A stretch of 6,993 bases of DNA from Methylotetracoccus sp. (lineage in GTDB: Bacteria > Pseudomonadota > Gammaproteobacteria > Methylococcales > Methylococcaceae): assembly GCA_025458755.1 (NCBI GenBank), contig JALORT010000108.1:1-6993 (forward strand), in the 5' to 3' direction. Each line of letters begins with the position of its first letter. Positions within the stretch are counted from its first letter, which is position 1. Under the pieces are notes generated by a model, which saw only the letters and a list, made by a program, of their open reading frames with translations, searched no databases and was not told where the DNA came from. Below are positions 4,084-6,993 of the stretch, piece after piece. Both the position numbers and the translations under genes were made by a program.

Positions 4084-6342
4084 ATGCATCCACGAAACCA
4101 TTCCAACGGAGAATTCGACCCGGCAAGTAATTATTGGAGCGAGGAATTTCTTGCCGGTGCCATTGCGGCTTTACCCGAAGGTATCCTGGTCGTCGATTCC
4201 CGAGGAATTGTTCAATTCGCCAATCCGGCTGCAGAGCGTATCCTGGGATTTCGCTCCGGCGAACTCATCGGCACGTTTCTGGGCCTGTTGATTTCGACCG
4301 TGTCCGCCGAGTCGACACCGGCATGTGCCAAAGGCGCCGGCGGTCAAAGTATGCCCGAAAAGCCGGAAGGCCGGTGGGCAGCGGAGGCAAAACGCAAGAA
4401 TGGAACGCCGATTCGGCTTCGAGGATCGTGTCTCGAGTTGGAAGGAAGACCCGGCGCGTTCGTCATGACTGTGCGCGAGAACCTGCCTTCTCATAGCGGC
4501 GACCCGCAGGCCGAATTGCTCGCTCGGTCGTTCGAACAATTTCCGCTCCCCGCGTTGATCGCCACTCCCGAGGGAAAGGTCGTCTACGCCAACACCGCCT
4601 TCTTCCAACTCGCCGGCATCCCGCCGGAAGCCGCACCCGGCCAATTCGCCGATTCTGGCAGTGCGCTCTGGCTCGGCGCCGAACGGGATCTTGCCGACTA
4701 CCTGGGTCGGCAAGCGACCGCATCCAATAAAACCGACCGGCCGGACGGAGAATCGATATCGCCGATCCGCGGCGAAGACGGGCAGGTGAGCCATTACCTG
4801 ATGCTCGGTCACGTTTCTCCGGATGAGGACGCGGCGCGGCGGGAACTTGAACAGAGCGAACAGCGCTTTCGAAAAGTCGCGGAAATCGCTGGTGAGTGGC
4901 TCTGGGAGCAGGACCCGCAGGGCCTTTACACCTATTCCAGTGCGGCGGTCTTCGACATACTGGGCTATCGCCCCGAGGAGATGCTGGGAAAATTCTACCT
5001 GGATTTGATGACCCCGGAAGACCGGAAGCACTGGACCGACCAACTGCCCCACTTGCCCAATATTCCGCGACCGTTCCACCGGCTCATCAATCGCTATGCG
5101 CACCGTGACGGACACGAGGTGTTCACCGAATCGAGCGGAGAACCGTTGCTGGATGCGAACGGAGAAATCATCAAGTGGTGGGGCGTCGATCAAGATGTCA
5201 CCGAGCGAAAACGCATCGAGGACGCGTTACGGCTTCGCAATCGAGCGATCGAGGCCGCTGATGTTGGCATCGCCATCCTCGATGCCCGGCAGCCGGCTTT
5301 GCCTGTGATCTACGCCAATACCGCGTTCTGCACGCTGACCGGCTACAGCGAAGAGGAATTGTTGAACCGGCCGCATCCGTTCACGCCCTGCATGGAAACC
5401 GATCCGGACTGTGTTGCCAGCCTGCGGACTGCCGTCGACGACGGGTCGAGTTGTTCGGTGACACTGAAATTGTGTCGCCGCGATCAAAGCAGCTTTTGGA
5501 GCGATTTACTGGTCTCCGCGGTACACGACGAGGACGGACGGCTCTCGCACTTCATTTGGATCGTGACCGACGTCACCGAAGGCCGGCGGGCGGCCGAAGC
5601 ACGGCGCGAATTAGAAACCGCTCGCCAGATTCAGACCTCGCTGCTGCCCAAGATAGCACTGCGCACCGACGGCATGGAGGCCGCCGGAATTTTTCTCCCC
5701 GCCGGAGCGGTCGGCGGCGATTACTTCGACTATTTCATGACGGCGGACGGTGTCAGTGCCACCATCGCCGACGTTTCCGGCCACAATGTCGGCGCGGCGC
5801 TGGTCATGACCGAAACGCGCAGCGCCCTACGGGCGAAATCGATGGCGGCTCGCCGCGAGGGACGGCGGCTCGGCCCTTCCGAAATGTTGACCGATTTGAA
5901 CGAACTGCTATTCGAGGACCTGAACGGGGCCGAACTTTTCATCACGATGCTCTTCCTCGAGTTCGACTGCGTAACCCGGCGCCTGGCCTATGCCAACGCC
6001 GGACACAATCCAGGACTCTTGGTTAGAACAGCCTCCGACCATTGCACGGTGATCGATGCTGAAGGACTGGTACTGGGAGTGAAGCGGGAAGTGACGTTCG
6101 AGGAAAAAAGCCTGCTGTTGAAAACAGGCGATGTGATCCTGCTTTATACTGACGGCGTGACTGAGGCCAGGGACGAACAAGGAGAATTCTTTGGGATCGA
6201 GCGCTTGAGCGTGGACCTCCTGGCCCATCGACATTTGCCGGTCGAGGACCTTATCAAAGAGCTGGTCAATCGGGTCCGAGAATTCGCCGCACCGGGCGGA
6301 CTCCTGGATGATACCAGTCTGGTGGCGCTAAAAATCCTCTAG
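4084..6342 (+). CDS. Multi-PAS sensor PP2C-type serine phosphatase (SpoIIE/RsbU-like)
   Basis: A 752-residue cytosolic sensor phosphatase without membrane segments. Four PAS-type domains can be read: about 19-132 (GILVVDSRGIVQFANPAAERILGF), 146-245 (PALIATPEGKVVYANTAFFQLAG), 258-377 with a PAC end (WWGVDQDVTERK), and a LOV-like one at 383-500 (VIYANTAFCTLTGYSEEEL to VTDVTEGRR). A helical linker ETARQIQTSLLP (511-522), typical of RsbU-like proteins, leads into the phosphatase. Metal-binding motifs are intact: GGDYFD (544-549), IADVSGH (561-567), LLYTDGVTEA (686-695) and DDTSLV (742-747). The family usually dephosphorylates a phospho-serine anti-anti-sigma (STAS) protein, releasing a sigma factor or other output; no such partner gene is seen here. 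The ATG at 4084 has no clear Shine-Dalgarno site, but an in-frame stop at 4051 and the absence of other start codons between leave little choice. It may be translated weakly. Confidence 0.94.
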   Translation: MHPRNHSNGEFDPASNYWSEEFLAGAIAALPEGILVVDSRGIVQFANPAAERILGFRSGELIGTFLGLLISTVSAESTPACAKGAGGQSMPEKPEGRWAAEAKRKNGTPIRLRGSCLELEGRPGAFVMTVRENLPSHSGDPQAELLARSFEQFPLPALIATPEGKVVYANTAFFQLAGIPPEAAPGQFADSGSALWLGAERDLADYLGRQATASNKTDRPDGESISPIRGEDGQVSHYLMLGHVSPDEDAARRELEQSEQRFRKVAEIAGEWLWEQDPQGLYTYSSAAVFDILGYRPEEMLGKFYLDLMTPEDRKHWTDQLPHLPNIPRPFHRLINRYAHRDGHEVFTESSGEPLLDANGEIIKWWGVDQDVTERKRIEDALRLRNRAIEAADVGIAILDARQPALPVIYANTAFCTLTGYSEEELLNRPHPFTPCMETDPDCVASLRTAVDDGSSCSVTLKLCRRDQSSFWSDLLVSAVHDEDGRLSHFIWIVTDVTEGRRAAEARRELETARQIQTSLLPKIALRTDGMEAAGIFLPAGAVGGDYFDYFMTADGVSATIADVSGHNVGAALVMTETRSALRAKSMAARREGRRLGPSEMLTDLNELLFEDLNGAELFITMLFLEFDCVTRRLAYANAGHNPGLLVRTASDHCTVIDAEGLVLGVKREVTFEEKSLLLKTGDVILLYTDGVTEARDEQGEFFGIERLSVDLLAHRHLPVEDLIKELVNRVREFAAPGGLLDDTSLVALKIL

Positions 6343-6993
6343 CGTATCCAGCGCCTGATCGACGGCGGCCTCCAGGTCGATCAGCAGCAAGATCATCAGT
6401 TCCAGCGCCGCGGAGGCCGAAGCGGCCGCCAATTCGCCCCGTAGCCGCCCTACCCGGTTTAACGTTCCCCGTCTTTTCAGAGACTCCAGAAATCGGATCG
6501 GGTCTCCCTCCGCGCTGCGGAAGAAACCGAGACAAAGCCGGCGGAAGCCGTCCAAGAAGCGTTCCGCAAGCGCACGCCGCGCCAGCCGGTCCCGATCATG
6601 GGCGGCCGGCGATTCGAGCAACACCGCGATTTGAGGCCAACCGAACCAGCCCGCAAGGGCCAGATACACGTCGCAGGCTCGATGCATCGAGCATCCCGCT
6701 TGACGCTTGAGCTCCGTTACAAACGGAAACAGCTCCAACCACCCACCACTTGGAATCCGTGCTCCCGCCATGGCGGGAGCATCGGCAGCAGCTTCGGCCA
6801 ACTCCCCGGTTCCTCCGCTCGGCGCCTGCTGGAATTCCGGCGGCATCTCCTTGATACATTCGCGATACTGCTCCCAGTCCGAGCGCCAACGCAACAGCGT
6901 CTGTTCATCGAGCTGCAACCGTCGCGCTTTCCGCAGCCCCCAGCGGCACAGGGTCGCCAGCGCATCCTCCACGCCGAGCAGAAGACGAAGCTC
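6328..6993 (-). CDS. C-terminal part of a large NAD-dependent glutamate dehydrogenase (probable)
   Basis: The minus frame is open from the right edge to a TAG at 6328-6330, giving 221 residues. The first in-frame GTG (6970-6972) has no ribosome site, and the residues before it (ELRLLLG) continue a helix, so the real start lies outside the window. Without a search, I read it as the helical C-terminus of the 180-kDa-type NAD-glutamate dehydrogenase, based on recalled family patterns. These are LRLLL followed by RWGLR (family RWFLR), DAPAMAGARI (family GxPxxLARRV), CDVYLALAGWFGW (family VYFALGxxLGLDWL), RLARRALAERFLDGFRRL (family ARAALRDDLYxxQRxL), and NRVGRLRGELAAA followed by ALELMILLLIDLEAAV (family DLAMLSVALRELRNLA). 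The enzyme oxidises glutamate to 2-oxoglutarate; its catalytic core is not in view. Similarity is moderate, so a diverged or degraded copy is possible. Its end overlaps the convergent phosphatase gene by 15 bases. Confidence 0.65.
   Translation of the reverse strand, partial: ELRLLLGVEDALATLCRWGLRKARRLQLDEQTLLRWRSDWEQYRECIKEMPPEFQQAPSGGTGELAEAAADAPAMAGARIPSGGWLELFPFVTELKRQAGCSMHRACDVYLALAGWFGWPQIAVLLESPAAHDRDRLARRALAERFLDGFRRLCLGFFRSAEGDPIRFLESLKRRGTLNRVGRLRGELAAASASAALELMILLLIDLEAAVDQALDTLEDF
6760..6781. repeat. 22-base perfect palindrome inside the GDH-like gene
   Basis: TGCTCCCGCCA is followed directly by its own reverse complement, without a spacer. On the minus strand it encodes A-P-A-M-A-G-A in frame. 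A palindrome this long is unlikely by chance at a given site; whether it is an inserted mobile repeat or just codon coincidence is open. Confidence 0.7.

Noticed and set aside
3631..4101. A 156-codon minus-strand frame across the non-coding region before the phosphatase gene
   Set aside because: It overlaps the ends of two real genes and is Arg/Ser-rich and low in hydrophobic structure, as expected of a spurious frame.
4171..5193. A 340-codon minus-strand open frame opposite the PAS-phosphatase gene
   Set aside because: It lies entirely within a gene with clear PAS and PP2C motifs. Long antisense frames are common in GC-rich coding DNA, and the translation resembles no family.
1694..6760. 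The 13-mer ACTTGGAATCCGT occurs at 1694-1706 and again at 6748-6760
   Set aside because: A shared 13-mer in about 7 kb is not surprising by chance, and the flanks do not match.

Overview
The window looks like a GC-rich proteobacterial chromosome segment. My best guess is a gammaproteobacterium, possibly a methanotroph-like lineage. This rests on four things: an E. coli-type iron superoxide dismutase, a CrgA-like LysR regulator, what reads as the C-terminus of the large (about 1,600-residue) NAD-dependent glutamate dehydrogenase, and a TIGR04073 family protein found in genomes with exosortase/PEP-CTERM systems. The taxonomic call is inference. No tRNA, rRNA, CRISPR array, transposase or phage gene is visible.

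Left part (1-1452, minus strand): three closely spaced genes, a LysR-type regulator (499-1452), a 61-residue two-helix membrane protein (283-468) and a CYTH-domain protein that runs off the left edge (1-267). Gaps of 30 and 15 bases, each with a Shine-Dalgarno-like sequence, suggest one transcript that starts in the 315-base divergent region 1453-1767.

Middle part (1768-3731, plus strand): an Fe superoxide dismutase (1768-2352), a strong GC hairpin, a C-factor/CsgA-like short-chain dehydrogenase (2456-3151), then a small exported TIGR04073 protein (3363-3731) whose stop codon lies inside another GC hairpin. The first two genes have nearly identical Shine-Dalgarno regions.

Right part (3732-6993): a 352-base non-coding stretch with several consecutive dyads, followed by a 752-residue cytosolic protein with four PAS-type sensor domains and a C-terminal SpoIIE/RsbU-type PP2C phosphatase. 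Its fourth PAS domain closely resembles a LOV photoreceptor domain but has lost the photoactive cysteine. Convergent to it, and overlapping by 15 bases, is the 3' end of a minus-strand gene that reads as the C-terminal helical region of NAD-glutamate dehydrogenase and runs off the right edge.

Functionally the window mixes regulation (LysR, PAS-PP2C), oxidative-stress and redox enzymes (SodB, SDR), an envelope/exosortase-associated protein and central nitrogen metabolism. I see no single new multi-gene system. The most interesting points are the cysteine-less LOV-like phosphatase, the structured non-coding region before it, and the unexplained regulator/membrane protein/CYTH cluster.
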